The notes: generated by a model from the letters alone, not told the origin. A stretch of DNA of 39,022 nt from Bacteroidales bacterium (GCA_021157415.1 JAGGWN010000085.1:1-39022), one strand, 5' to 3'. Counted from the first letter of the stretch, positions 26,060 to 35,435 are shown. Translations and numbers: made by a program.

Positions 26060-27532
26060 ATGAATGAAGGATTAATGGAATTCAATCTTCCCCCCGAGCG
26101 TTCGTCCATCATCAAGGTGCTGGGTGTTGGCGGGGGTGGCAGCAATGCCGTGAACTATATGTACCGTCAGGGTATACGGGATGTAAACTTTGTCATTTGC
26201 AATACGGATGCCCAGGCACTGAACAGCAGCCCTGTACCGGTTAAAATTCAGATTGGGGAGGCGATCACCGAAGGACGGGGTGCCGGCAGTAAACCGGAAA
26301 TAGGCAAACAGGCTGCCGAAGAAAACCTGAATGACATTATGAATACCCTCGGGGATAATACAAAAATGGTCTTTGTTACCGCCGGCATGGGCGGTGGTAC
26401 GGGCACAGGTGCTGCCCCGGTGATTGCCAGGGCCTGCAAAGAAAAAGGGATTCTGACGGTGGCTATCGTTACCATTCCCTTCCGGTTTGAGGGTCAAAAG
26501 AGAATCAATCAGGCCATTGAAGGCATTGATGAGTTGCGCCACTACGTGGACTCTCTGCTGGTGATTAATAATGAGAAACTGAGAGAAGTATACGGAGACC
26601 TAAAACTATCGGCTGCTTTCTCGAGAGCTGATAATATTTTGTCTCTGGCAGCCAAAGGGATTGCCGAGATCATCACCGTACATGGGTATATCAATGTCGA
26701 CTTTGCCGATGTGGAGACCGTGGTGAGAGACAGCGGCGTTGCTATACTGGGGTCGGGTTCTTCTTCCGGTGAAGACAGAGCCCGCAAAGCCATCGAAGAA
26801 GCTTTGAACTCCCCGCTGCTGAACTCGAATGATATCACCGGAGCCAAAAGCATACTGCTGAATATCACCTCCGGGAAAAATGAGATCAGTATGGATGAGG
26901 TGGGAGAGATCACTGATTATGTCAACGCCAGTGCAGCAGATGATGCCTTGATCATATGGGGGACATGTACGGATGAAGCCATGGAAGATGAGGTGAATGT
27001 GACCATCATCGCAACCGGATTCCCGGCCAATAGTATTCCCGAGTTATATACCTATCATAAGAAAAAGAAAAGCATCCCGCTGGAAGGATCTTTTTTTGAT
27101 AATCCGGAACTGGAAGTTACCGGCAAATCACGGAAGGGAAACACCTATAAACTGGATGAATTTAATGAAGCCCAGCAAACGCTCGAGTTTAATGTCTCGG
27201 ATGCTTCCCATGAGCATCATACCTCGATCATTCCCCGTAAGAAAAGATCTTCAAAGGAGAATTCAGATGACAAGGATGCTAAAAGAATGGAAGAAATCAA
27301 AACCCGGCAAACCATATTACACGGTAATGATATGAATGTAATCCCCAAGGATGAAGAGATCCAGCGCCTGGAGGATGAACCGGCATATAAACGGAAAAAG
27401 GTTAAATTAGACGAAATGTTCACTCCTTCCGCAAAAAGAAAAATATCCAAATATTCCCTGATCGTGGATGAGGAGGAGAATGAAACCAAACTCAGTGATG
27501 AGAATCCTTATCTGAATGATAATGTAGATTAA
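26060..27532 (+). CDS. ftsZ: FtsZ, tubulin-like division GTPase
   Basis: A 490-residue GTPase that forms the Z-ring. The N-terminal domain has VLGVGGGGSNAVNYM and the tubulin signature GMGGGTGTG at 109-117. The C-terminal GTPase-activating domain runs to about residue 325. It is followed by a long charged linker of about 130 residues and the terminal peptide DENPYLNDNVD, the Bacteroidota form of the conserved tail that binds FtsA. The total is about 100 residues longer than E. coli FtsZ (383), owing to the linker. It is the last gene of the dcw operon and stops at the base of a strong terminator. Confidence 0.98.
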   Translation: MNEGLMEFNLPPERSSIIKVLGVGGGGSNAVNYMYRQGIRDVNFVICNTDAQALNSSPVPVKIQIGEAITEGRGAGSKPEIGKQAAEENLNDIMNTLGDNTKMVFVTAGMGGGTGTGAAPVIARACKEKGILTVAIVTIPFRFEGQKRINQAIEGIDELRHYVDSLLVINNEKLREVYGDLKLSAAFSRADNILSLAAKGIAEIITVHGYINVDFADVETVVRDSGVAILGSGSSSGEDRARKAIEEALNSPLLNSNDITGAKSILLNITSGKNEISMDEVGEITDYVNASAADDALIIWGTCTDEAMEDEVNVTIIATGFPANSIPELYTYHKKKKSIPLEGSFFDNPELEVTGKSRKGNTYKLDEFNEAQQTLEFNVSDASHEHHTSIIPRKKRSSKENSDDKDAKRMEEIKTRQTILHGNDMNVIPKDEEIQRLEDEPAYKRKKVKLDEMFTPSAKRKISKYSLIVDEEENETKLSDENPYLNDNVD

Positions 27533-27558
27533 AAAAGGCCGGGTGAACCGGCCTTTTT
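27532..27558. terminator. Symmetric bidirectional terminator after ftsZ
   Basis: A perfect 11-bp stem, AAAAAGGCCGG (27532-27542) with CCGGCCTTTTT (27548-27558), around a 5-nt loop. Both strands have a T-run after the GC stem, so it can terminate the dcw operon on the plus strand and ppiD on the minus strand. The only sequence between the two convergent stop codons is this structure plus four bases. Confidence 0.92.
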
Positions 27559-27562
27559 CCTA

Positions 27563-29686
27563 TTAAAAGAATTTGGACCTTTCGTCTTTTATGTCTGCAT
27601 GTTCCTTCAATGCGTTGTATGCTTCGTAGTTGGTTCTGGTCTGGAAGGTAGCCAGTAGCCGGGTTTTTACCTGACTGTAATCAGAAATGGAATCAGGCTC
27701 GCTCACGGAAGTGATATCCAGGACATATACGCCATTAAGACCTTTCACGGGATTCGTCAGACGGTTGGGAGGCCATACATAGGCTGCCGCATTGAGCGCA
27801 GGCTCAATCCCGGCTCCGGGAATAGTGAAAGAATTAAAAGTGATGTCGGAAGCTTCCCGTATGCGGGCGTTTATTTTTGAAGCCAGATCATCCAGCGTTT
27901 CGACATCTTTTATCTTTTCGTTGAAAGCCGCTACCAGTGCATCACCTTTCTTTTCCTTGGTAACCTGTAAACGAATGTCCTCTTCTACGTCGTTCAAAGG
28001 GGCGATCCCTTCTTTTTTAGCTTCGGTTACATACCCTATAACGAACCTGTCTCCCAGTTCAAAGACAGCCTGGTTGTTGACGCTCAGGATAATCTTGTCT
28101 TTATCGGTTTTAAAAGAAGCCCGGATAAAAGGTCTGGCGGATTCAAGGCCGGGAATGTTCTCATCATTCTTGCCTACTACGGCAACATGTTTTTCCAGAT
28201 TATTTTTCTTGATACTTTCAATAAATTTCTCATATGTGTTATTGACACCCGCAAAGCGACTGGCTTGTGAATAGATTTGGTTGTAAGTGTCCGAACTGGG
28301 CTCAATACTCCTGACAATAAATCCCACTTCCACTTTCTTGATTTTTTTACTTTGATCCAGGATCTCTATGACATGATATCCGAAACGCGTTTCCACAACA
28401 AGCAGTTCATGTTTTTTACCGAAGAAACAAGCATCACTGAAAGGCTTCACCATCATCCCTTCCTTAAACCACCCCAGGTCTCCCCCCAGTTGAGCAGAGC
28501 CTTTATCATCGGACATGGTCCTGGCCAGCAGGCCAAAATTTGTTCCTTTTTCGAGGAGACTCTTGATGCTGTCGGCCTTTTGTTTGATGGATTCTTTTGA
28601 CTTATTAGGATCAAAGGCAAGTAGAATATGCCGGGCATGGACCGAATCGGGCAGGTAATCGATGGCAGCCAGCTTGGCCAGCTTGAAAGCCCCTTTTTCT
28701 TTGTAAGGACCATAAACGAAACCGGGCCTGGCATGGAACATGATTTCGTTCAGGGTATCCGGAGTAAGTTCCCCATAGGCATAATGCCGGTCCTGATAAG
28801 GGACATCGGAGTTAAGGCTTACAAACTCGGGAACATTTTCTGCTGCTTCAAATTCCGGCTTGATCTTATTGATCCAGTCTTCTGCGAGTTTGATGTCTTT
28901 CGGAGAAGGAACGACATCAAAAGTTACATATTCGATTTTCCTTTCGGCTGTCTGTTTATAGTTTTTCTTATGCTTTTTATAGTAGGCTTTCAGATCATTC
29001 TTGTTTACGGTGACCGCTGTGTCGGGAATTACGTCGAAAAGCTGTGACACATATCTGAAACTGGCTTTCTTATTATCTTCCTGATAAGTCTCTCTGGCTT
29101 CAAAGTCTGTGGCGAAAAGCCCCTGTTTGATCAAATCCAGGTACTTGGTGATACGTCTTTCATTGTATATCTGTTTTTCCAGGAATAACCAGTATTTTTT
29201 CTGTTGCCCGGTTTCATCGTTTTCCATGTTTTTAAGAAAACGGATCAGGGCGGAACGATTAAAGACACCTGTGGTCTGGTCGGTAAATATCTGCCGTACA
29301 AAAGGATGAGGATTATCTCCCTGTACCAGGTCGAACAACTCGTCAGGACTGACATCCAGTCCCAGTTTTTTGTATTCGGGGGTCAGGATATTTTCCCGGA
29401 TCATATCTTCCCATACTTGTTCCCTCACCTTCTTAGAGGTTGCCTCATCCATGTTGTTGTTCCCGGATATCTTGTAGATTTCCGTCAGGTTGGAGACCCT
29501 TCTGTTATAATCCATGATTGAGATGGATTTTCCGGCTACACGTGCAACTTCAAATTGTTTGTTTTTGTTGGAAAATATCGAATTGCTCCCGGTACCTGTG
29601 AAAATGATAAAAGATAACAGGGACAACCCGATAAGGGCTGCTACGATAATTCCAAATCTGTCTCTGATTTTCTGTAATGTTGCCAT
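27563..29686 (-). CDS. ppiD: PpiD-like peptidyl-prolyl isomerase/chaperone, membrane-anchored
   Basis: A 707-residue periplasmic folding factor anchored by one N-terminal transmembrane segment (FGIIVAALIGLSLLSFIIF, about 11-29). Next is a SurA_N/PpiD-type helical domain with VAGKSISIMDYNRRV and repeated helices. A parvulin (PpiC) domain lies at about 345-455 (VHARHILLAFDPN, then GGDLGWFKEGMMVKPFSDA and FGYHVIEILD). A second, degenerate rotamase-like half extends to the C-terminus. PpiD helps newly exported proteins fold at the Sec exit. It is the first gene of its own transcript, with a -7 box at 29728-29735, and lies downstream of the CNNM/CBS gene, 151 nt away. Confidence 0.9.
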   Translation of the reverse strand: MATLQKIRDRFGIIVAALIGLSLLSFIIFTGTGSNSIFSNKNKQFEVARVAGKSISIMDYNRRVSNLTEIYKISGNNNMDEATSKKVREQVWEDMIRENILTPEYKKLGLDVSPDELFDLVQGDNPHPFVRQIFTDQTTGVFNRSALIRFLKNMENDETGQQKKYWLFLEKQIYNERRITKYLDLIKQGLFATDFEARETYQEDNKKASFRYVSQLFDVIPDTAVTVNKNDLKAYYKKHKKNYKQTAERKIEYVTFDVVPSPKDIKLAEDWINKIKPEFEAAENVPEFVSLNSDVPYQDRHYAYGELTPDTLNEIMFHARPGFVYGPYKEKGAFKLAKLAAIDYLPDSVHARHILLAFDPNKSKESIKQKADSIKSLLEKGTNFGLLARTMSDDKGSAQLGGDLGWFKEGMMVKPFSDACFFGKKHELLVVETRFGYHVIEILDQSKKIKKVEVGFIVRSIEPSSDTYNQIYSQASRFAGVNNTYEKFIESIKKNNLEKHVAVVGKNDENIPGLESARPFIRASFKTDKDKIILSVNNQAVFELGDRFVIGYVTEAKKEGIAPLNDVEEDIRLQVTKEKKGDALVAAFNEKIKDVETLDDLASKINARIREASDITFNSFTIPGAGIEPALNAAAYVWPPNRLTNPVKGLNGVYVLDITSVSEPDSISDYSQVKTRLLATFQTRTNYEAYNALKEHADIKDERSKFF

Positions 29687-29727
29687 TTAAATATTTTTAT
29701 AATGGATGCAATCTGATTTTCAGGCTG

Positions 29728-29735
29728 CAAATATA
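29728..29735 (-). promoter_or_regulatory. Candidate -7 promoter box for ppiD
   Basis: On the minus strand this reads TATATTTG, an exact TAnnTTTG, 41 nt before the ppiD ATG. No TTTG sits at the usual distance upstream. It lies in a 151-nt AT-rich gap that otherwise shows no gene or clear terminator. Confidence 0.45.
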
Positions 29736-29837
29736 AAAATTTGCCGAATAATATTATGAAAAACCTTTAAATATATTGTAAGAGACAGGTGTGGTATTGG
29801 CCCGGAGTGAAAAAGCAGGACGATAAGACTACGGCAT

Positions 29838-31109
29838 TCAGCTATCTTTTCTGTATTTTTTCAGTCTGACTAGCTCAACCCGTGTTTCCGTAGTTTTCAG
29901 GATTTGTATTTCAAAAGGTTTAATGATCAGTTTTTGATTGGGTTTCGGAAGATTTCCGTGATGGTATAAAATAAAACCCGCCAAGGTCTCATAATCATCC
30001 TTTTCAGGGATACCCAGATTGTATTTTTCATTGAGATAGTCTATTTCCAGGCGACCGGAAAAAATATATTCGTCTGCTCCTGTTTGTTTGTCAATAAGAG
30101 TTGAGGTATCATGCTCATCTTCTATTTCTCCGAAAATTTCTTCCAGGATATCCTCAATGGTGACGATCCCGGATGTGCCCCCGAATTCATCTACCACCAA
30201 AGCAATATTTTTTTTCTGTTCTACAAACAAGCTAAGCAATTTGTTGGCCGGCATGGATTCCGGGACAATGATCAGGGGATGCAACACCGTGTCAATATTT
30301 TCAGGATCCGTAAAAAAATCTTTGATATTGACGTACCCGATAATGTTATCGATAGATCCGTCATAGATCAGAAGTTTTGAATGGCCTGTCTCAATAAAAG
30401 TCTCCCGAATATGTTCGATGGAAGTGTTCTTAGCAAGCGCAATGATTTCGGTACGGGGGATCATGCATTCCCTGATCCTGACCTTCGAAAAGCCCAGCGC
30501 ATTTTGAAAAATCCGGAGGCTGTGATCCTGTTCTTCCTGATCTGCCTTTTCCGTTTGGCTTTCATCCAAAAGCTCAATCAGATCTGATTTTCCGAAGATT
30601 TGGTTGACAGGTTTGTTAATATCTTTGACATGAAAAAAGAAACGCAGAATTCCGTTGGAGAGGAAGATGGTGAATTGGGCCACAGGATAGAAAAGATAAT
30701 AAAAGAAAGCTACAGGAAGTGCAAAAAAATTCAGAAAATTGTTGGGAATAGTTCTGAAAAGAGTCTTGGGAATAAACTCGGCTACGATCAGGATAATACA
30801 TGTGGAAATACTGGTTTGGATGATCAGGATCCAGCTCTCGGCATGTGCGAAGGAACGGACAAAAGGCTCCAGAACGATGGCCATGAATATACCGTAAATT
30901 ACCAGGGCCGTATTGTTGCCAATCAGCATGGTGACAATATATTGTCCCGGATTTTCTGAAAAAAGAGAAAGTACCCTGGCCGGAAATCGATCCCGGTTTT
31001 TATCCAGTTCAAGCCGTAGCTTGTTGGAGGAGAGATAGGCGATTTCCATGCCTGAGAAAAAGGCTGAGAAAAGCAGGGTGACAAGGATGATAATATAGGT
31101 GCCGGACAT
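29838..31109 (-). CDS. CNNM-type membrane protein with CBS pair and CorC domain
   Basis: A 423-residue protein of the hemolysin/CorC/GldE superfamily. The N-terminal CNNM (DUF21) domain has four hydrophobic segments (about 1-150), including the conserved FFSGMEIAYLSSNKLRLEL and IVAEFIPKTLFRTIP. The linker is followed by a CBS pair (about 205-325), with CMIPRTEIIAL opening and VVDEFGGTSGIVTIEDILEEIFGEI closing. A CorC_HlyC domain (about 335-420) ends the protein. Relatives transport or sense Mg2+, and one, GldE, supports gliding. I cannot tell which function applies. It overlaps the upstream 66-aa gene by one base (TAATG), so it is coupled to the LptC operon. Confidence 0.88.
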   Translation of the reverse strand: MSGTYIIILVTLLFSAFFSGMEIAYLSSNKLRLELDKNRDRFPARVLSLFSENPGQYIVTMLIGNNTALVIYGIFMAIVLEPFVRSFAHAESWILIIQTSISTCIILIVAEFIPKTLFRTIPNNFLNFFALPVAFFYYLFYPVAQFTIFLSNGILRFFFHVKDINKPVNQIFGKSDLIELLDESQTEKADQEEQDHSLRIFQNALGFSKVRIRECMIPRTEIIALAKNTSIEHIRETFIETGHSKLLIYDGSIDNIIGYVNIKDFFTDPENIDTVLHPLIIVPESMPANKLLSLFVEQKKNIALVVDEFGGTSGIVTIEDILEEIFGEIEDEHDTSTLIDKQTGADEYIFSGRLEIDYLNEKYNLGIPEKDDYETLAGFILYHHGNLPKPNQKLIIKPFEIQILKTTETRVELVRLKKYRKDS

Positions 31110-31309
31110 TATTCCTCTTCCTTTCGGGTTGGCTTGGTTTGTTCGTTCTTTTTACGTAGTTTCACTCTGACGGTGAACATAAATACCGAGATAAGAACCA
31201 TCAAAAGAAAGATAAGCGAGTTTTTAAGATCGTTTTGTGACCAGGCGCGAATACTCCCCAGCAGGGAGAAGAAACCAAGGAGCAACCATACATATTCCAT
31301 CGCTTTCAT
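31109..31309 (-). CDS. Small two-helix membrane protein, unrecognised
   Basis: A 66-residue protein with two hydrophobic segments: MEYVWLLLGFFSLLGSI (about 4-20) and LIFLLMVLISVFMFTV (about 32-47). They are joined by a short polar loop and followed by a strongly basic, then acidic, tail ending RKEEE. Both ends overlap neighbours by one base: its start overlaps the lptC stop, and its stop overlaps the CNNM start as TAATG. Such tight packing argues that it is a real translated gene. I do not recognise the family. The topology would place the tail in the cytoplasm, if the first segment has its N-terminus inside. Confidence 0.65.
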   Translation of the reverse strand: MKAMEYVWLLLGFFSLLGSIRAWSQNDLKNSLIFLLMVLISVFMFTVRVKLRKKNEQTKPTRKEEE

Positions 31310-31977
31310 TATTCAGAGGATATTTGGGGTTGTTGTTTGATGTTTGCAGAGTCCTTTTTTCCCTGATAGCTCCGGAGATACACCGTTCCTCTCACATGGT
31401 TTATATTCCAGTCATTAAAAGCCTGATCCGATTCAAAACCCTCACCGAAAATAATCTCATCAGGAGTGGTAATCCTGACAAATTTATCAGAGTAGATTCG
31501 TTTTTTCGTTACATCCCAGAACAGGATCTCAGCATCTAGTTTTTCCCCTGTGGAGTTTTTCGCGATTACACTGTCCCTGGCCTCCCACAGGTTTTTTTTC
31601 TGATAAAAAATAGCCTGGTTTGCCTGCAGCTGTGTTTCTATTTGTCCGCTATCGTCGTAAAAATCCACATGTATTCCTTTCGGAAAGATCATGACAGGAT
31701 CCTCTTTTTCAGCAAAGTAGTTTACCAGCGGAGCTTTTATGATCATCTGTACCCGTCCCGTATCCATATAAATGGTGGTCAGGTTTTTAATGGTCTGCGA
31801 AGGCAGGGTGTCTGTCTGTGTCAGATTGTTGACAACGGTAATGTCATTTTTTGTACATGAGGAAAAGATGAAACTTCCTCCCGCAAACAGAAGGAAGATC
31901 ATGTGAAAAAAAGGAAAAGGGTCCGGATGGACAGGATCTACTTCCGGATCCGGACTTTTGTTTTTTCGTTTATCCAT
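31309..31977 (-). CDS. lptC: LptC-like LPS export protein
   Basis: A 222-residue LptC/YrbK-family protein, expected to pass LPS from the inner-membrane LptBFG complex to the periplasmic bridge. After a hydrophobic segment (MIFLLFAGGSFIF, about 26-38) with the lipobox-like SSC at 39-41, there is a single LptC beta-jellyroll. It includes LTTIYMDTGRVQMIIKAPLVNYF, PKGIHVDFYDDSGQIETQLQANQAIFY, and LFWDVTKKRIYSDKFVRITTPDEIIFGEGF. The N-terminal 25 residues are unusually Pro- and Asp-rich, and the gene overlaps the TPR gene by 40 nt. A start at 31902 (M26) is possible. The domain call is firm; the N-terminus is not. Confidence 0.83.
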   Translation of the reverse strand: MDKRKNKSPDPEVDPVHPDPFPFFHMIFLLFAGGSFIFSSCTKNDITVVNNLTQTDTLPSQTIKNLTTIYMDTGRVQMIIKAPLVNYFAEKEDPVMIFPKGIHVDFYDDSGQIETQLQANQAIFYQKKNLWEARDSVIAKNSTGEKLDAEILFWDVTKKRIYSDKFVRITTPDEIIFGEGFESDQAFNDWNINHVRGTVYLRSYQGKKDSANIKQQPQISSE

Positions 31978-33308
31978 CCCTTAAGCTCATACGTGTCTCC
32001 TTCCTTGAATCCGTAAAAGAATACGGTTTCATTGGGGGGGAAATGTTTTGAAAAAGAGTTTATAAACTCATTGGCCATACCTGCCAGGGAGGGATCTTTT
32101 CTTTTGGCAATATTGAACTGATCCACAGCAGCCCAGAAAACAGCCTGATGGGCCAGCTCGTCATCCCCGTAGTTTTTTGCATTAGCATAAATCCTCCCCA
32201 AGAGGATGTGAGGCAAGCCTGAGTTAGGATCGGTCTGAATAGCCAGTTCGCAATATTTCTTGGCTTCCGGCAGGTTGTTTTTGATACGGAAAGTGATATC
32301 TGCAATTTCCAGATAGAACTTGCTTTTTAAGGTGTTGTCATCCGCCAGCTGGATGGACTTTTTCAGGTATCCTATGGCAGCATCGAAGCTGCCGCGTTTT
32401 TTATAAATCTTTGCAATATCATAAGCGATTGCTGCTTTTGGCTCTATCTTGTTCAGGGCGACCATCGCCTTAAGATAAAGATCGGCATCTTCACACCCCG
32501 TGTTTTTTAACCAGAAAATATATTTTTTCAGAACATCCGGATTGTTTTTGTTTTCCTCGAATTGTGGGGAAAACAGAGAAATCAGTGACTCACAGGATGC
32601 AGCTCCGCTATTGGTAAGCATAGCGGAAATATCGTCCATGACAGCCTGAGTATCTTTGTCATTCGGGCTTTCATTTAATTTTCTTTCAATAATCTGTGAC
32701 AACATGGCATAGTTGTTCACTACATCCTCACCGGTCAGTATATTTTCTTTGTACAGGGAAACTGTAATATGCATAAACGCTGCCAAAATAGGACCCTGAG
32801 CCTTATGCTGATTTAATTGTATGGATTTGTACAGATAATTGTAAGCCCTGTTCAGCGCTGCCGGATCATCCTTTTTGTATTTGAACAGTTTTATCCCTTT
32901 ATAGCTAAGCACCCTCGCAGAATCTTCGGGCAGGATGGTCATGCGTTTGTCATAAACAGACATCAGGGTGTCCAGATAGGCGTCGGCCTTTTTTGTATCC
33001 TTGGCTTTCAGAGCATCTACCATAAAATGCTCATAGATGGTGGCGCCATGCTGAAGGGTAAATCTGGCATATTTTCTGTATTTGGAATTCTTGGCTAAAG
33101 TCTCCAGGCAGCTTCCGTTATACACCAGCCTCCAGAAAGGAAGCGCTTCGGAGTAATCGTGTTGCTTGTAATATTCATGATACAGGGAGTAATTCCTCAG
33201 GCAATTCATAATATCTGACTGTTGCCCCTGACCCTGTGCAGATCCCTGTGCCGGGATCATCATGAGAAATACACCTACAAGTATTACTGAGTTGATAAGT
33301 TTTTTCAT
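31938..33308 (-). CDS. Exported TPR-repeat protein
   Basis: A 456-residue protein with a Sec signal peptide (MKKLINSVILVGVFLMMIP, cleavage near GSAQ). Several TPR-like helical pairs follow, clearest at about 300-420: KAAIAYDIAKIYKKRGSFDAAIGYLKKS, then FYLEIADITF...EAKKYCELAI, then HILLGRIYANAKNY. I chose the ATG at 33308 (MKKL). The frame extends 14 residues upstream, but those lack signal-peptide character. TPR proteins of this conserved gene block are thought to act in the periplasm as scaffolds. Its specific partners are unknown, but the neighbours (outer-membrane protein, LptC) point to envelope assembly. Confidence 0.82.
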   Translation of the reverse strand: MKKLINSVILVGVFLMMIPAQGSAQGQGQQSDIMNCLRNYSLYHEYYKQHDYSEALPFWRLVYNGSCLETLAKNSKYRKYARFTLQHGATIYEHFMVDALKAKDTKKADAYLDTLMSVYDKRMTILPEDSARVLSYKGIKLFKYKKDDPAALNRAYNYLYKSIQLNQHKAQGPILAAFMHITVSLYKENILTGEDVVNNYAMLSQIIERKLNESPNDKDTQAVMDDISAMLTNSGAASCESLISLFSPQFEENKNNPDVLKKYIFWLKNTGCEDADLYLKAMVALNKIEPKAAIAYDIAKIYKKRGSFDAAIGYLKKSIQLADDNTLKSKFYLEIADITFRIKNNLPEAKKYCELAIQTDPNSGLPHILLGRIYANAKNYGDDELAHQAVFWAAVDQFNIAKRKDPSLAGMANEFINSFSKHFPPNETVFFYGFKEGDTYELKGWINEKTKVRIRK

Positions 33309-33327
33309 GACATTGCATTTTAATGTT

Positions 33328-34620
33328 CTACTTATATTTTCTCTTGACAAACCAGAAACTGTTTATCGATATCCCAAAGTTAATAATATTATATTGTTCT
33401 TTAACATAATTTTGTTCAATTGATCCTCTCCAGCCACTCTCCCACGCTATATTCAGGGTCGTTCTGCTAAGAGGGATCGGGAAACCTACCCCAAAACTTA
33501 TGCCAAAGTCTTTTACTAGATTGTTATTTACCTCATAATATGTGTTTCCGTAATGTCCGCCCAGGCGGTAATGCATTATCTTCCAGTATCTCCGGAAATC
33601 TCTGGGATTGGGAGTGAATTGTATTCCGGAGCGAACATAATGAGAAGGGGTTAGCTTGTCATGGCTGTAGGGAAGTTTTGATTTTGACCAGTTCTGATAA
33701 TTATAATCGATGCCAAACAACCATTTTTCGTTGGTAAAGGTGAATCCCAGGCCGACATAAAACGGAAGGGACAGCTTCTGATTGAATGCCTGCAGATAAC
33801 GGATGGTGTCGTTATAAGTTTTCCCTGCCGACGTGACCGCGATTGAATAATCCAGTTGTTCCACCGAATAATTGATCTTTTTGTTGTTCCCGCTCACCAG
33901 ACCGACAACCAGTTGGTTATTCTCCCCGACCCTCGTGGAATATTGCAAACCAAGGTCATAGTTGAAGTCGCTGACAATGATCCTTCTTTCAATCCGGGTA
34001 TTGTAAATGCCAGGGTTATCAAGGAAATTCAAGGTATGGGTTTTTTTTATTTCTCCGAAAAGATAATCAAAGTTAAACCCGACGGATAAATGATCGAATA
34101 ACTCCAGGGATGCTCCTGCAAAAAAACGGGAGACACCTCCCTCTCCCTGAAAAAGATATTCCAACTTTCCCACATCGGGGTTGTACAGAGGATCATCCGA
34201 TAAAACTTTTTCACTGATCGTATAGCCGGTATAACTATAAGGAACAAAACCAAAGGCAACGCCCAGATGCCTGGTAACAGGAAAGCTGAAGATCAGATGA
34301 TTGAGGTTTAGATCGTAACTTTTTGCAGATGAATTCTGACCGGAAAGAAAACTTCCTCTTCCCTGGGTGCCGAAATTAAAAACAAAAGACATACTGTCAC
34401 GCGTGGAATAGGAAGCCGGATTGCTATAATTGATGTTTCCTTTTTTGCGCATCCCGATTGTGAGCCCACCCAGGGCACTGTTTATGGGAATTCCGGTGCG
34501 TGGCAGATCACCGATCCCTTTCAGGGAAAAAGGCGAATTAAAGGTCGTTTGTGCATTGCCCGTCACGGATAAAAGTGCGAGCAGAACAATCAAAACGTGA
34601 ATATGTCTGTTTCTATACAT
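33328..34620 (-). CDS. Outer-membrane beta-barrel protein, FadL-like region
   Basis: A 430-residue protein with a signal peptide (residues about 1-23, ending GNAQ) and a barrel-like C-terminus. Features include SALGGLTIGMRKKGNINYSNPASYS near the start, a segment resembling the N-terminal plug of FadL-type channels. Then come many alternating aromatic/glycine strands, and a terminal strand NFGISINSFWFVKRKYK. A FadL-like role (uptake of hydrophobic molecules) is possible but not demonstrated; I treat it as an uncharacterised outer-membrane protein. It overlaps coaX by 8 nt and is followed 19 nt later by the TPR gene. Confidence 0.75.
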   Translation of the reverse strand: MYRNRHIHVLIVLLALLSVTGNAQTTFNSPFSLKGIGDLPRTGIPINSALGGLTIGMRKKGNINYSNPASYSTRDSMSFVFNFGTQGRGSFLSGQNSSAKSYDLNLNHLIFSFPVTRHLGVAFGFVPYSYTGYTISEKVLSDDPLYNPDVGKLEYLFQGEGGVSRFFAGASLELFDHLSVGFNFDYLFGEIKKTHTLNFLDNPGIYNTRIERRIIVSDFNYDLGLQYSTRVGENNQLVVGLVSGNNKKINYSVEQLDYSIAVTSAGKTYNDTIRYLQAFNQKLSLPFYVGLGFTFTNEKWLFGIDYNYQNWSKSKLPYSHDKLTPSHYVRSGIQFTPNPRDFRRYWKIMHYRLGGHYGNTYYEVNNNLVKDFGISFGVGFPIPLSRTTLNIAWESGWRGSIEQNYVKEQYNIINFGISINSFWFVKRKYK

Positions 34621-35338
34621 TAAATGTCAGTATTCGGTTGAGACCAAAAGCGGTTAATTCCGGGAGCACAAAGATGCTATTTTTTAACTTTTTATCAAAA
34701 AAAAAGGCGTCACCGCCGGTAATAATGATTTGCAGGTCATTGTACGCTTTGCCGAAAAGATCGATCATCCCATCCACTTCGGCAATCACACCTGCTTCAA
34801 CCCCGGCAACGATGGCTTCTTCCGTAGTTCTTCCTGTCAGGGGAAAAGTGTCTTTCAGGGTTATTCTTGGCAATTTGTCAGTAAAAGTGGCCAGTGCCCT
34901 GAATCGCATATCTACCCCGGGGGAGATATTTCCCCCCTCAAACACACCGGTGGCGGTAACCAGATCGTAGGTGATGGCTGTGCCTGCGTCAATCACCAGC
35001 ACATTTTTCCCGGGGTATCGGGCATGGGCTTCCACAACCCCGGCAATCCGGTCATAACCTAATGTTTCCGGGGTGCGATACCGGTTTTTTATAGGCAGCG
35101 GCGTGTCGCCATCCAGTACAATGTAACGGGTAAGACGCTGATTTAGAAAGCTGGAAAGGGAAGGATCCACTGCTCGCGTGGACACAGCAATGCTGTATTG
35201 TGTTTCGGGATACTTTTCCAACAGTTCTCTCGCCAAAGAAACCACCTCGCCGGATGATTCTTCTTTATGCATGATCTGCTCTCCCTCGAACAAATACCCT
35301 TTTATCCGGCTGTTCCCTATATCCAATATAAGATTCAT
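34613..35338 (-). CDS. coaX: Type III pantothenate kinase CoaX
   Basis: A 241-residue ATP-dependent kinase that phosphorylates pantothenate, the first step of coenzyme A synthesis, in the cytoplasm. It belongs to the ASKHA fold. The phosphate-1 loop is DIGNSR (6-11), the pantothenate-binding GYDR lies at 94-97, and the phosphate-2 motif DAGTAITYD at 117-125. Later, IITGGDAFFFDK matches the adenosine region. Type III kinases are insensitive to CoA feedback, unlike type I. The gene leads an operon of envelope genes, overlapping the next one by 8 nt. Confidence 0.94.
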   Translation of the reverse strand: MNLILDIGNSRIKGYLFEGEQIMHKEESSGEVVSLARELLEKYPETQYSIAVSTRAVDPSLSSFLNQRLTRYIVLDGDTPLPIKNRYRTPETLGYDRIAGVVEAHARYPGKNVLVIDAGTAITYDLVTATGVFEGGNISPGVDMRFRALATFTDKLPRITLKDTFPLTGRTTEEAIVAGVEAGVIAEVDGMIDLFGKAYNDLQIIITGGDAFFFDKKLKNSIFVLPELTAFGLNRILTFNV

Positions 35339-35435
35339 AAATTTTTCTATGCTGTTATAACTGCGAAATTAATAGATTATTTTACTGATCCAATGTTGTT
35401 TAAGTTTTTTTAACAGATATTTCAAGAACGTAATC

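Noticed and set aside
27096-27335. A second small gene within the ftsZ linker
   Set aside because: It is an overlapping frame in the charged linker of ftsZ, with no independent start signal.
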